In this document: one piece after another, positions 14,335 to 21,800 of the stretch
Layout: each line of letters begins with the position of its first letter
Numbering within the stretch: the stretch's first letter is position 1
Source: Steroidobacteraceae bacterium
Lineage (GTDB): Bacteria; Pseudomonadota; Gammaproteobacteria; Steroidobacterales; Steroidobacteraceae
Direction: 5' to 3'
DNA length: 37,881 nucleotides
NCBI GenBank assembly: GCA_025458905.1
Contig: JALORN010000037.1
Span: 1-37,881 of the forward strand
The notes under the pieces: model-generated
What the model was told of the DNA's origin: nothing
What the model saw: the letters and a program-made list of their open reading frames with translations, nothing else
Databases searched by the model: none
Position numbers and translations under genes: made by a program

Positions 14335-15090
14335 GTGCCCGGAAAGCTCGTCCTCGTGCGCCATGGCCAGAGCCTCTGGAACAAGGAAAACCTGTTCACC
14401 GGCTGGACCGACGTCGACCTCTCCGAGCAGGGCCGGGCCGAGGCGAAATCCGCGGGCCAGGAGCTGCTGCGCGAGAAGCTCACGATCGATTGCGCCTTCA
14501 CCTCGGTGCTGAAGCGCGCGATCCGCACGCTGTGGATCATCCTCGACGAGACCGACCGCATGTGGATCCCGGTGGAGGGCAGCTGGCGGCTGAACGAGCG
14601 CCACTACGGCGCGCTGCAGGGGCTCGACAAGGCGCAGACCGTCGCCAGGCACGGCGAGGCGCAGGTCAAGGTCTGGCGCCGCAGCTACGACGTCCCGCCG
14701 CCGGCGCTCTCGCCCGACGACCCACGCCATCCGCGCCACGACGCGCGCTACGCCGGCCTCGACCCCGCGCTGCTGCCGGGCACCGAGTCGCTGAAGGACA
14801 CGCTGGCCCGCGTGCTGCCGCTCTGGCAGGGCCGCATCGCGCCGGAGCTCGCCGCGGGCCGCAACGTGCTGGTGGCCGCGCACGGCAACAGCCTGCGCGC
14901 GATGGTGAAGATGCTCGACGACGTCCCGGAGTCCGAGATCGTCGAGCTCAACATCCCCACTGGCGTGCCGCTGCTCTACGAGCTGGACGAGAAGCTCAGG
15001 CCGCTGTCGAGCCGCTACCTCGGCGACGCCGAGGCGATCAAGGCCGCCGCCGAGGCGGTCGCGAGGCAGGCGCAGGCTCCGAAGGCCTGA
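14335..15090 (+). CDS. gpmA: 2,3-bisphosphoglycerate-dependent phosphoglycerate mutase
   Basis: GpmA interconverts 3- and 2-phosphoglycerate in glycolysis and gluconeogenesis. The 251-residue protein has the phosphohistidine motif LVRHGQS (His10), [13 protein letters not shown], the RHYGALQG substrate loop and the second catalytic His in AHGNSLRAM. Length matches the dPGM family. The GTG at 14335 is supported by a well-spaced AGGAG and an extended -10 promoter. Its 3' end overlaps the convergent tetR-like gene by 53 bp, so the last 17 or so residues (Ala/Lys-rich, poorly conserved) are encoded opposite the TetR tail. Confidence 0.97.
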   Translation: MPGKLVLVRHGQSLWNKENLFTGWTDVDLSEQGRAEAKSAGQELLREKLTIDCAFTSVLKRAIRTLWIILDETDRMWIPVEGSWRLNERHYGALQGLDKAQTVARHGEAQVKVWRRSYDVPPPALSPDDPRHPRHDARYAGLDPALLPGTESLKDTLARVLPLWQGRIAPELAAGRNVLVAAHGNSLRAMVKMLDDVPESEIVELNIPTGVPLLYELDEKLRPLSSRYLGDAEAIKAAAEAVARQAQAPKA

Positions 15091-15742
15091 GCGGGCGCTC
15101 CGCAGCCGCAGGCGCGGCGGCCGCGGTCGGCGGCCCAAGCACGCGCGTCGCCAGCCGCTCGAGCATCTGCTCGATCCGCACCCAGCTCTCCTCGCGGTCG
15201 AGCTTGATGCCATAGTAGTCGGGCACGGCGCCGGCGCGCAGCGCGAGGTAGGTCATCGCGGCCGTCACGAAGAAGCTGAACGCAAACGCGTCCTCGCCCT
15301 CGGGGGCACCGCCGGCGGTGGCGAAGGCCCGCATCTCGCGGCCGAAGCGTGCCCGCATGTCGTCGAGTGCATCGGTCACCGGCGAGGTGCGCAGCAGCTC
15401 GACGATCAGCAGCTCGCGGGTCTTGGGCCGCGCACGCAGCGCCTGCGCGTAGGCGATCGCAGCGGCCACCTGGGGCCGGCGCGGCGCGGCGCCGGAGAGC
15501 GCCGGCGGTCGCGGCAGGAAGGTCTCGCCCTCCGCCCAGGCGCGGGCGAGGCCGACGAAGTCGCCGAAGTAGCGGTACAGCAGCGCCTTGCCGACGCCCG
15601 CCTCCTTCAGCACGGCGTTGACGCCGAGCCCCTGGATGCCGTCGCGGGCCCAGACTCGATCGAAGGCGGCGACCAGCCGGCGTTCGGTCTCCTCGCGATC
15701 GAGCTTGCGGCGTGGGCGCGCGCCCGCGGCATCGACGCTCAC
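15038..15742 (-). CDS. TetR-family transcriptional regulator
   Basis: The 234-residue protein has a TetR N-terminal helix-turn-helix (about residues 18-64: [41 protein letters not shown]) and an all-helical ligand-binding half. The tail from about residue 208 is a low-complexity Pro/Ala/Arg stretch. It starts at GTG 15742, only 9 bp after the upstream RraB-like gene, so it is probably the last gene of the ferredoxin/crotonase group. It overlaps gpmA tail to tail by 53 bp. The ligand is unknown. Control of its own gene group is the default guess. Confidence 0.85.
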   Translation of the reverse strand: MSVDAAGARPRRKLDREETERRLVAAFDRVWARDGIQGLGVNAVLKEAGVGKALLYRYFGDFVGLARAWAEGETFLPRPPALSGAAPRRPQVAAAIAYAQALRARPKTRELLIVELLRTSPVTDALDDMRARFGREMRAFATAGGAPEGEDAFAFSFFVTAAMTYLALRAGAVPDYYGIKLDREESWVRIEQMLERLATRVLGPPTAAAAPAAAERPLRPSEPAPASRPPRRRP

Positions 15743-15751
15743 GGGCCCGTA

Positions 15752-16168
15752 TCAGCCCGCGCCGGGCTGGCTCGCCGTCCAGCCGTCGTAGCGCCCGCCC
15801 TGCGCCGCAGCCAGCTCGCGCAGCCGCGTCGAGACCGAGCGGATGCCGTCGGCGTTGAGCTGCATCGGCTTGATCGCGTGCACGCTCCACGGATGCTCGG
15901 TGGACTCGGAGACGGCCCGCACGTCGACCCGGAAGCCCTCGGCCTCCAGGCGCTCCGCCACGCCGGCGGCCGCGGACTCCGACGGCATCGCGACGAAGAA
16001 GTCGACGTCGATCGGCCGGAACGGGTCGGCGCCGCCGCGCCGCAGCCGCTCGATCAGCCTCGCGTCCCAGTCGTCGACCGGCTGCTCGCGCAGCTTCTTC
16101 ACCTGGAACCAGATGCGACCGATCGCCAGGGCCGCACCGAGCAGCAGGAACACGTAGAGCCAGGACAT
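15752..16168 (-). CDS. Membrane-anchored RraB-like protein
   Basis: Residues 1-20 form one hydrophobic segment (MSWLYVFLLLGAALAIGRIW). The remaining 118 residues resemble the RraB / ribonuclease E inhibitor family: PIDVDFFVAMPSESAAAGVAERL, then PWSVHAIKPMQLNADGI and GGRYDGW. E. coli RraB is soluble and binds RNase E, which is itself membrane-attached. An anchored version could act at the same site, but that is inference and many such homologues are uncharacterised. It lies 31 bp after the crotonase gene and 9 bp before tetR. Confidence 0.7.
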   Translation of the reverse strand: MSWLYVFLLLGAALAIGRIWFQVKKLREQPVDDWDARLIERLRRGGADPFRPIDVDFFVAMPSESAAAGVAERLEAEGFRVDVRAVSESTEHPWSVHAIKPMQLNADGIRSVSTRLRELAAAQGGRYDGWTASQPGAG

Positions 16169-16199
16169 GGTCGATTGCCTCCTCGGCGCCGGCGCCCGC

Positions 16200-16982
16200 T
16201 CAGGCGAACCGGGGCTTGCGCTTCTCGAGGAAGGCCTTCATGCCTTCCTGCCCTTCGGGCGTGACCGACTGGCGCGCGATCGTGTCGGACTCGACGGCCA
16301 GGTGCGCCTCGAGGTCGCCGACCGCCAGCGCCACCAGCTTCCTGACCGCCGACTGTGCGCCGCGCGGGCCGGCCGCGAGCCGCTCGGCGAGCGCGAGGCC
16401 CGCGGCGAGCACCTCGGCGTCGGGCACCACCTGGTTCACGAGGCCCCACTGCAGCGCCTCGGCCGCGCCCAGCGGACGATTGGTCAGCATCAGCTCGAGC
16501 GCGCGCCGCTGGCCGAGGATCTTCGGCAGGAAGAACGACGTGCTGCCATCGGGCGTGAGCGCGACCCCGGTGTAGGCGAGCGAGAACTTCGTGCCCTCGC
16601 CACAGACGGCGAGGTCGGCCATCGCCGCGAGGCCCACGCCCGCGCCGGCCGCGGTGCCATTGATCGCGGCGACCAGCGGCGCGTCCATCCGCACCAGGGT
16701 GACGATCGCGCGATGCAGGTCGCCCGTCAGCTCGCGCAGGTAGACATCGCCCGGCAGGCTGCCGGCGAGCATGCCGCGCAGGTCGCCACCGAAGCAGAAA
16801 TGCTTGCCGGCGCCCGTCAGCACGACTGCACGCACCGCGGCGTCGGAGGCGACCGACTCGGCCGCGGCGCGCAGCTCGCGACCCATCTGGAGGTCGAGCA
16901 CGTTGGCGTTGTCCGGGCGGTTCAGCGTGAGCAGGCGCACCGGGCCACGCGCTTCGACGAGGACGGTCGATCCCTGGGTCAT
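16200..16982 (-). CDS. Enoyl-CoA hydratase/isomerase (crotonase) family protein
   Basis: The 260-residue crotonase-fold enzyme has both oxyanion-hole regions (GKHFCFGGDLRGM and INGTAAGAGVGLAAMADLAV) and a late ALTPDGSTSFFLP segment. There the family's catalytic position is Asp rather than the hydratase Glu, as in PaaG-type isomerases. It ends with the common EGMKAFLEKRKPRF. It therefore probably acts on an acyl-CoA as an isomerase or atypical hydratase. The substrate is not evident. Neighbours are a [2Fe-2S] ferredoxin upstream and an RraB-like gene downstream. Confidence 0.88.
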   Translation of the reverse strand: MTQGSTVLVEARGPVRLLTLNRPDNANVLDLQMGRELRAAAESVASDAAVRAVVLTGAGKHFCFGGDLRGMLAGSLPGDVYLRELTGDLHRAIVTLVRMDAPLVAAINGTAAGAGVGLAAMADLAVCGEGTKFSLAYTGVALTPDGSTSFFLPKILGQRRALELMLTNRPLGAAEALQWGLVNQVVPDAEVLAAGLALAERLAAGPRGAQSAVRKLVALAVGDLEAHLAVESDTIARQSVTPEGQEGMKAFLEKRKPRFA

Positions 16983-17058
16983 GACCTGCGGCTCCTGCGC
17001 GAGGACGGGCGGGCGGCCCGGCAGGCGACACTGGCCGGCCGGCCGGGGCGACGCTGCG

Positions 17059-17080
17059 GCGGCCGGCGCAAGCCGGCCGC
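17059..17080. terminator. Perfect 9-bp hairpin with GCAA loop after the ferredoxin gene
   Basis: GCGGCCGGC and GCCGGCCGC form a perfect 9-bp stem around GCAA (TTGC on the - strand). It begins 8 bases past the ferredoxin stop and lies in the 106-bp gap before the crotonase gene. No U-tract follows, so it may be a pause site, mRNA stabiliser or attenuator rather than a classic terminator. Confidence 0.4.
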
Positions 17081-17088
17081 GACACGGC

Positions 17089-17403
17089 TCACTCGTCCGG
17101 GGCGATCGTCACGCGCATCCCGGCGAGCGCGTCCGTCATCTCGACCTGGCACGACAGGCGCGAGGTGTCCTTGTGGTGGGAGAGTTCGGAGAGCAGCTCG
17201 CGCTCGTCGGACATCGCCGGCGGCAGCTTCGCGGCCCAAGCGGCGTCGATGTAGATGTGGCAAGTGGCGCACGAGCACATGCCGCCGCAGATCGCGGCGA
17301 TGCCGTAATCGAGCTCGCGCAGCGTCTCCATGACCTTGAGGCCCGACTTGGCCTCCACGTCGTGCTCCTTGCCGTCCCGGTCGACCACCTTCAACAAAGG
17401 CAT
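17089..17403 (-). CDS. [2Fe-2S] ferredoxin of the putidaredoxin/adrenodoxin type
   Basis: This 104-residue electron carrier has the vertebrate/ISC-type cluster motif C-x5-C-x2-C at C39, C45 and C48, with the fourth ligand C85 in RLSCQVEM. C43 inside the first loop is extra. The spacing differs from plant-type C-x4-C-x2-C ferredoxins and fits partners such as cytochromes P450 or monooxygenases, none of which lies in this window. The ATG at 17403 is preceded by AGGAAG at good spacing. The thiamine operon ends 64 bp upstream. Confidence 0.93.
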   Translation of the reverse strand: MPLLKVVDRDGKEHDVEAKSGLKVMETLRELDYGIAAICGGMCSCATCHIYIDAAWAAKLPPAMSDERELLSELSHHKDTSRLSCQVEMTDALAGMRVTIAPDE

Positions 17404-17423
17404 GCTGGCTTCCTGATGCGTTG

Positions 17424-17452
17424 AAAAACCGGCCCGCGGTCCCGTGACGGGC
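17424..17452 (-). terminator. Possible terminator after the thiamine operon
   Basis: On the - strand a GCCCG/CGGGC stem (17452-17448 and 17436-17432) is followed by CGG and then five Ts (17428-17424). The stem is short and not adjacent to the T-run, so the call is weak. It would separate the thiamine kinase-like gene from the ferredoxin gene. Confidence 0.3.
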
Positions 17453-17467
17453 GCGACGGACGGGCGG

Positions 17468-18388
17468 CTAGTTTGCCCGCCTCCCCGCAGGGATGCCAGC
17501 CGCAGTTTCCGCGAGGGCGAGCCACGCCTGCCCGAGCGCCTCGTACACCCGCACCATCCCCGCGAGCATGCCCGCATCGGCGACGTCGTCGAGCCCGCAG
17601 GCGCGCAGCACCCGCGCCTCGCGGCCCCGCCATGCAGGACAGGACTGCAGCCACGCCGCCGGATCCTGCAGCGGGTCGCCGACGTGCGCGTACTCCCAGT
17701 CGAGCAGCAGCAGCGGGCCATCGCCCGGCGGCCACAGCACGTTGCCGGGATTCGGATCGCTGTGGACCAGGCACCGGGCGCGGCGAGCCGCACCATCGGC
17801 TGCGCCCGCGGCGAGCCAGCCCTGCTCCGCCGCCTCGAGCGCCCGTGCGAGGGACGCGGCCGCATCGCGGCCCGCCTGCGCACGGGCGCGCCCGACCAGC
17901 CACCGGGTGCGCTCGATCAGGTTCGGCGGCGGCCGCGAGGCGCGCGCTCGCGGCGCGTCGTCCTCGCTCGCGGTGCCGGTGCAGGATCGTCCCACGCTCG
18001 CGAGGCCGGCGACCGGCAAGCGGCGCAGCCGCGCCAGCGTCTCGCCGAGGCGCCGCAGTCCCGCCGGCGTCTCGGACCGCACTTCGCTCCCCGCCTCACC
18101 GGCGACGAACTCGCTGACGAGGAAGGCATGGTCTTCGGCGCTCGCGACGACGTGCGGCGCGAGTCCGGCGCCGGCCGCCAGGCGCTGCGCCGCCAGCTCG
18201 AACGCCCGGTCGACGCCGAGCTCGCGCATCGGCGTCGCGTCCGCGGCGAGCCGCAGCACGTAGCGGCCTGCGCGAGTCTCGACGAGGAACGTGCGGTTCA
18301 GCAGCCCCCCGCCGAGCGGCACGACGCGCGGGGGAGGATCGTCCGGCCCCGCACCGGGCACCGCGGCGAGCGCCGTCGCGGGGATCAC
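17468..18388 (-). CDS. Aminoglycoside/choline-kinase-like phosphotransferase, probable thiamine kinase
   Basis: The 306-residue protein has the kinase N-lobe (PLGGGLLNRTFLVETRAGRYVLRL) and the catalytic loop LVHSDPNPGN (H209, D211, N216) followed by the metal-binding LLLDWEYAHVGDP (D230). This is the APH/choline kinase/ThiK fold. As the last gene of a TPP-riboswitch operon with a thiamine permease, its likely job is to phosphorylate imported thiamine and trap it. That is inference from context. Its GTG start overlaps the permease stop as GTGA (18385-18388), a sign of translational coupling. Confidence 0.82.
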   Translation of the reverse strand: MIPATALAAVPGAGPDDPPPRVVPLGGGLLNRTFLVETRAGRYVLRLAADATPMRELGVDRAFELAAQRLAAGAGLAPHVVASAEDHAFLVSEFVAGEAGSEVRSETPAGLRRLGETLARLRRLPVAGLASVGRSCTGTASEDDAPRARASRPPPNLIERTRWLVGRARAQAGRDAAASLARALEAAEQGWLAAGAADGAARRARCLVHSDPNPGNVLWPPGDGPLLLLDWEYAHVGDPLQDPAAWLQSCPAWRGREARVLRACGLDDVADAGMLAGMVRVYEALGQAWLALAETAAGIPAGRRAN

Positions 18389-18999
18389 GGTGCGCCGGCC
18401 ACGGCCGACTGCCGCCGCAGTCGTCCGCGCCACTCGAACCAGCCGAACACCGCGATCACGAGGTACACGAGATAGAGCAGCGCCACGAACGAGAGACCTT
18501 GCACCGCATAGAGATAGAGCGACACCGCGTCGATCGCGATCCAGTAGAGCCAGTTCTCCAGCCGCACCCGCGCCACCATCCAGGTCGCGAGCAGGCTGGC
18601 GAGCATCGTGGCTGTGTCGAGGCGCGGCCAGGCGGCGGCGGTCCATCCCTCGACCCATGGCGCGAGCGCCGCGGTGCCGGCGGCGATCGCGACGCCGATC
18701 GCGACGTGCGCCGGCCACGGCCAGACGCCGATCGACAGCGTGCTGCGCTGCCGGGACGCACGCGACCAGTGCCAGAATCCGTAGCCGGCCATCAGCACGT
18801 AGGCGACCTGCAGCATCGACTGCATCGGCAGCCGCGCCTGCGCGGCGAGCCAGGCGAGGATCGCCGAGGAGAACCCACCGAAGAGCCAGCAGCGCCGGTC
18901 CTGCCGCACGGCGAGCACGCCGTAGGCGAGCCCGGCGAGCACCGAGGCGAGTTCCGCCGGGGACGTGGCGCGCAGGCCTTCGACGATGCGCTCGAGCAT
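18385..18999 (-). CDS. pnuT: PnuC-family permease, probable thiamine transporter PnuT
   Basis: The 204-residue inner-membrane protein has about six to seven hydrophobic spans and PnuC-family aromatic motifs (YGFWHW, and NWLYWIAIDAVSLYLY with the W-x-x-W substrate-site pattern). PnuC proteins carry vitamins by facilitated diffusion: nicotinamide riboside for PnuC, thiamine for PnuT. The TPP riboswitch, TonB-dependent receptor and YkoF-like gene upstream argue for thiamine. The start is ATG 18999, 12 bp after the YkoF-like stop. The stop overlaps the kinase start. Confidence 0.87.
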   Translation of the reverse strand: MLERIVEGLRATSPAELASVLAGLAYGVLAVRQDRRCWLFGGFSSAILAWLAAQARLPMQSMLQVAYVLMAGYGFWHWSRASRQRSTLSIGVWPWPAHVAIGVAIAAGTAALAPWVEGWTAAAWPRLDTATMLASLLATWMVARVRLENWLYWIAIDAVSLYLYAVQGLSFVALLYLVYLVIAVFGWFEWRGRLRRQSAVAGAP

Positions 19000-19011
19000 C
19001 GCGGTGCCGCG

Positions 19012-19260
19012 TCAGTACGCGGGCAGCGGGCCGACGAGCTTGATCACGAACACCGAGGCGTGGCCCCGCTCGAGGCTCGGGCGCAGCTCGCGCGCGAGCG
19101 CCGCCATCACCGCCTCGTACGGGCCCGAGACCTGGGTGCTCAGGCTGTTGGTGACGACCTTGAGCCGTGCGTCGGTGCCGAGGCGGTCGATGAATTCCTG
19201 GATCGGCGGCACGAAGTCGCGCTCCAGCGGATAGAGACTGATGTCGACGGCGATGTCCAT
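19012..19260 (-). CDS. Small YkoF/MTH1187-like thiamine-binding protein
   Basis: The 82-residue cytoplasmic protein matches the small ferredoxin-like YkoF-type fold: an ISLYPL beta strand, a helix with PPIQEFIDRLG, NSLSTQVSGPYEAVMAAL, then a final strand ASVFVIKLV. B. subtilis YkoF binds thiamine and hydroxymethylpyrimidine. This single-domain version lies between the receptor and permease genes (7 and 12 bp gaps), which suggests it buffers or senses imported thiamine. No enzymatic residues are evident. Confidence 0.75.
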   Translation of the reverse strand: MDIAVDISLYPLERDFVPPIQEFIDRLGTDARLKVVTNSLSTQVSGPYEAVMAALARELRPSLERGHASVFVIKLVGPLPAY

Positions 19261-19267
19261 GCGGCCC

Positions 19268-21439
19268 TCAGCGCAGGTCGAAGGTGAAGGTGACGCCCGC
19301 CTGGCGCGGGTCGCCCGGCTGGACGTAGAGCCTCTCGGGGAAATCAGGCGGCTCGTTGCCGAAGAAGAATCCGCGCTGCGTCCAGTCCCGGTCGAGCGCG
19401 TTGCGCACCCAGACGCTCGCGTCCCAGCGCTCCCCGGCCCAGCCGGCGCGCAGGTTCAGCAGGGTGTAGGGCCGGGAGCGCTGGTCGTGGCTCTCCGAGA
19501 AGAAGAACGCGTCCATGCCCTGCAGGTCGGCCCGCGCGTAGGGCCCGCGCACGCCGCGGTACTCGACGCTCAGCGAGTACTGCCAGCGAGGCGCGTGCGC
19601 CTGGTCGCGGCCGTCGAGGTCGCGCGCGCCGATCCGGTAGCCCAGATAGCGGGTGCGCAGCGCGCCGAGCGTCGCGCCGATGCGCAGCGCGTCGGTCGGA
19701 CGCCAGTCGGCGGTGAGCTCCGCGCCCCAGTTCTCGCCTTCGGCCGCGTTGTCGGTGAGGAAGATGAACGACAGCGGGTCGCCCGGGTCGAGCTGCGCCG
19801 AGGTGCTCACCTGCTGGTCACCGCGACGCATGTGGAACAGCGCGAGATCGAGCGCGGCGCGCCCGCCCGCCTCGCGCAGCCGCAGGCCCAACTCCGCGCT
19901 GCGCAGGAACTCCGGGTCGAACAGCCGGCGTCCGTCCGGGACCAGCGGCCCGAGGTTGAAGCCACCTGCCTTGTAGCCGCGCGACAGCGTCAGGTAGGCG
20001 CTCGCGCCGTCGCGCACGGCGTACTCGGCCGCGACGTGCCCGCCGAGCATGCGGTCACGCGGCGCGAAGCGGCTGCCGTCGCTGTCGCGGTAGCGGGCTT
20101 CGCGCTGCTCGGCACGCAGTCCCGCCGTGAGCCGCCAGCGCGCCACTGGCCGCCACTCGAGCTGCCCGTACGTCGCGACGTTGGTCGCGGCGTAGCGGCT
20201 GACGAGCGCACGGAATACCTCGCCGCCGAACAGGTCGAGCTGGTCGTTCGTCTCGAGCACGTCGAGTGCGTAGAGCCCAGCGATCCACGCGACGTCGCCC
20301 GGCTCGCGGGCCTCGGCGGCGGACACCAGGCGCAGGTCCTGGCTCGCGGTGCGATGCCGGCGCAGGAATCGCGAGGTGAAGTCGTAGCCCGGGTCGAAGC
20401 CCCAGTCGCCGTCGAACGAGTAGACGATGTCGGAGTCCGTCCACGCCGTCACGCTGCGCAGGCGGAAGGCCTCGGCGGCGCCCCAGTCGACGGTCGTGGA
20501 GAGGCCGCGCGAGCGCTGCGCGTCGCGCCCCGGCGCGTCGGAGAGCGTGCGGCGCGAGTTGTCGAGCGCGAACGCGTCGTAGCCGTTGTCGAGGTCGACC
20601 CAGAGCGCCGAGAGGTCGACGTCGAGCCGCTCGCCCGCCTCGATCGCCAGGCGGCCGCGCAGCGTCGTCTCGTCGAGGCCGTTGGTGTCGTCGCGGCCGA
20701 GGAAGGCGTTCTCCCGGAACCCGTCGCTGCGGAAACGCTGCGCGACCAACCGTCCGGCGACCCGCTCCGACAACGCCCCGCCCACCACGGCCCCGGCCGC
20801 GCGGCTGCCGAACTCGCCGCCCGTGAGCTCGAGCCGCGCCTCGCCCTCGCGCCGCGCCGCGCGGGTGCCGATGTTGATCAGTCCCGCGAGCGCATTCGCA
20901 CCATAGGTGGTGCCCTGCGGCCCACGCAGCACTTCGACCTGGCCGAGGTCGAACAGCGTCGCCGGCATGCCCACGCCGGAGAAGTCCATACCGTCGATCA
21001 GGAAGCCCACCGACGGGTTCGGCGCGCCCTGCCACTGGTCGGTCTCGCCGATGCCGCGCAGCTGGAAATAGCGTGGACGCGAACTGCCCGAGGCCCAGTT
21101 GAGGTTCGGCACCAGCGGCAGCAGGTCCTGCAGGTGCTGCACACCCGCGGCGCGCACCGTGGCGGTGTCGAGCACGGTGACGCTCGCCGGCAGTTCCGCC
21201 AGGGGATCGCGCCGCAGGCTGGCCGTGACCACCACCTCCTGGAGCACGGGCGGTGCTGCGGCGAGCGCGGCCGCCCCCGGCGCACCGCCGCCGTCCTGCG
21301 CGGGCGCCGCCGCGAGCAGCGGCGCGCCGAGGGCGAGCCAGACGCAGGCGCCGAGCGACGCCCTGCGCGGGTGAACGGGCAACGGCAAGGCCGCGCGAGG
21401 CGCAGCGGCGGCCCGTGGGCCGCGACGGATCGAGGACAT
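19268..21439 (-). CDS. TonB-dependent outer membrane receptor for thiamine
   Basis: The 723-residue protein has a long, basic, Ala-rich signal region (cleavage probably near residue 48), a TonB-box-like EVVVTAS (about residues 68-74), a plug domain (VQHLQDLLPLVPNLNW and QVEVLRGPQGTTYGANALAGLINI), and then a 22-strand-type barrel with a terminal GVTFTFDLR. It would import its ligand through the outer membrane using ExbBD-TonB energy. The TPP riboswitch immediately before its start codon identifies the ligand as thiamine or a relative. This is inference, as the barrel itself does not show specificity. Confidence 0.92.
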   Translation of the reverse strand: MSSIRRGPRAAAAPRAALPLPVHPRRASLGACVWLALGAPLLAAAPAQDGGGAPGAAALAAAPPVLQEVVVTASLRRDPLAELPASVTVLDTATVRAAGVQHLQDLLPLVPNLNWASGSSRPRYFQLRGIGETDQWQGAPNPSVGFLIDGMDFSGVGMPATLFDLGQVEVLRGPQGTTYGANALAGLINIGTRAARREGEARLELTGGEFGSRAAGAVVGGALSERVAGRLVAQRFRSDGFRENAFLGRDDTNGLDETTLRGRLAIEAGERLDVDLSALWVDLDNGYDAFALDNSRRTLSDAPGRDAQRSRGLSTTVDWGAAEAFRLRSVTAWTDSDIVYSFDGDWGFDPGYDFTSRFLRRHRTASQDLRLVSAAEAREPGDVAWIAGLYALDVLETNDQLDLFGGEVFRALVSRYAATNVATYGQLEWRPVARWRLTAGLRAEQREARYRDSDGSRFAPRDRMLGGHVAAEYAVRDGASAYLTLSRGYKAGGFNLGPLVPDGRRLFDPEFLRSAELGLRLREAGGRAALDLALFHMRRGDQQVSTSAQLDPGDPLSFIFLTDNAAEGENWGAELTADWRPTDALRIGATLGALRTRYLGYRIGARDLDGRDQAHAPRWQYSLSVEYRGVRGPYARADLQGMDAFFFSESHDQRSRPYTLLNLRAGWAGERWDASVWVRNALDRDWTQRGFFFGNEPPDFPERLYVQPGDPRQAGVTFTFDLR

Positions 21440-21537
21440 GGCCAGCTCCCTACGCCGGTACTAACCGGATCAGGTTCAACGGGTTCGCCGGTCCACCGGC
21501 ATCTCAGGCCCTCGCCAGGGCCACCCCAGGGTCCCGG
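21440..21537 (-). ncRNA. TPP (thiamine pyrophosphate) riboswitch
   Basis: Read on the - strand the conserved TPP aptamer is complete: GGGGUGGCC at P1/P2, CUGAGAUGCCGG with the pyrimidine-binding UGAGA, GAACCCGUUGAACCUGAUC, then GGUUAGUACCGGCGUAGGGA. The 3' strand of P1 contains AGGGAG (21451-21446), six bases before the receptor ATG at 21439, so it is also the Shine-Dalgarno. It pairs with CCCU at 21531-21528, with further pairs beyond a small internal loop. TPP binding should therefore block translation directly. Confidence 0.96.
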
Positions 21538-21539
21538 AC

Positions 21540-21567
21540 ATGGTAGGCGCCGCGCCGGGGATTGCAA
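21540..21567 (-). promoter_or_regulatory. Candidate promoter of the thiamine operon
   Basis: On the - strand, TTGCAA (21567-21562), a 16-bp spacer and TACCAT (21545-21540) resemble -35 and -10 boxes. Transcription would start near 21533, at the first bases of the aptamer, leaving almost no leader before it. Confidence 0.45.
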
Positions 21568-21800
21568 GCCGCGCCGCGGCGGCAGCAGGGCACGGTCGCC
21601 CGTGCCGCGGCGCTGCGCGCCCCAGCGCCGCGGGGATGCGGCGACGCCGACACGCGACCATGCCGTCACGCGACCACGCCGTCATGCGACGTCGCGCGGC
21701 CCCGTGGCACGCCGCTCGAACCCGACGTCGCAGCGAAGATGCGCAGCGCGACCGGGTTACATACAATCCCGCCCCCGACGCGCCAACCGAGGCTCGCCCG
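21568..21800. other. Intergenic region before phzF
   Basis: Between the divergent thiamine operon and the phzF-like gene lie a tandem repeat (annotated separately) and, near the phzF side, a -10-like TACAAT (21762-21767) without a clear -35 partner. No gene of its own was recognised here. Confidence 0.4.
21651..21690. repeat. Tandem 16-bp repeat, about 2.5 copies
   Basis: CACGCGACCATGCCGT (21651-21666) is followed directly by CACGCGACCACGCCGT (21667-21682, one mismatch) and a partial copy CATGCGAC (21683-21690). A more diverged copy may precede at 21635-21650. It may be simple sequence slippage or a protein-binding array. Nothing shows which. Confidence 0.7.

Noticed and set aside
8512..15213. 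A continuous open frame of more than 2,000 codons antisense to the glutamate dehydrogenase, glycosyltransferase and gpmA genes
   Set aside because: The translation is Arg/Ala/Val-rich with no recognisable domain, and it lies opposite well-conserved genes. Such frames are expected when GC is this high.
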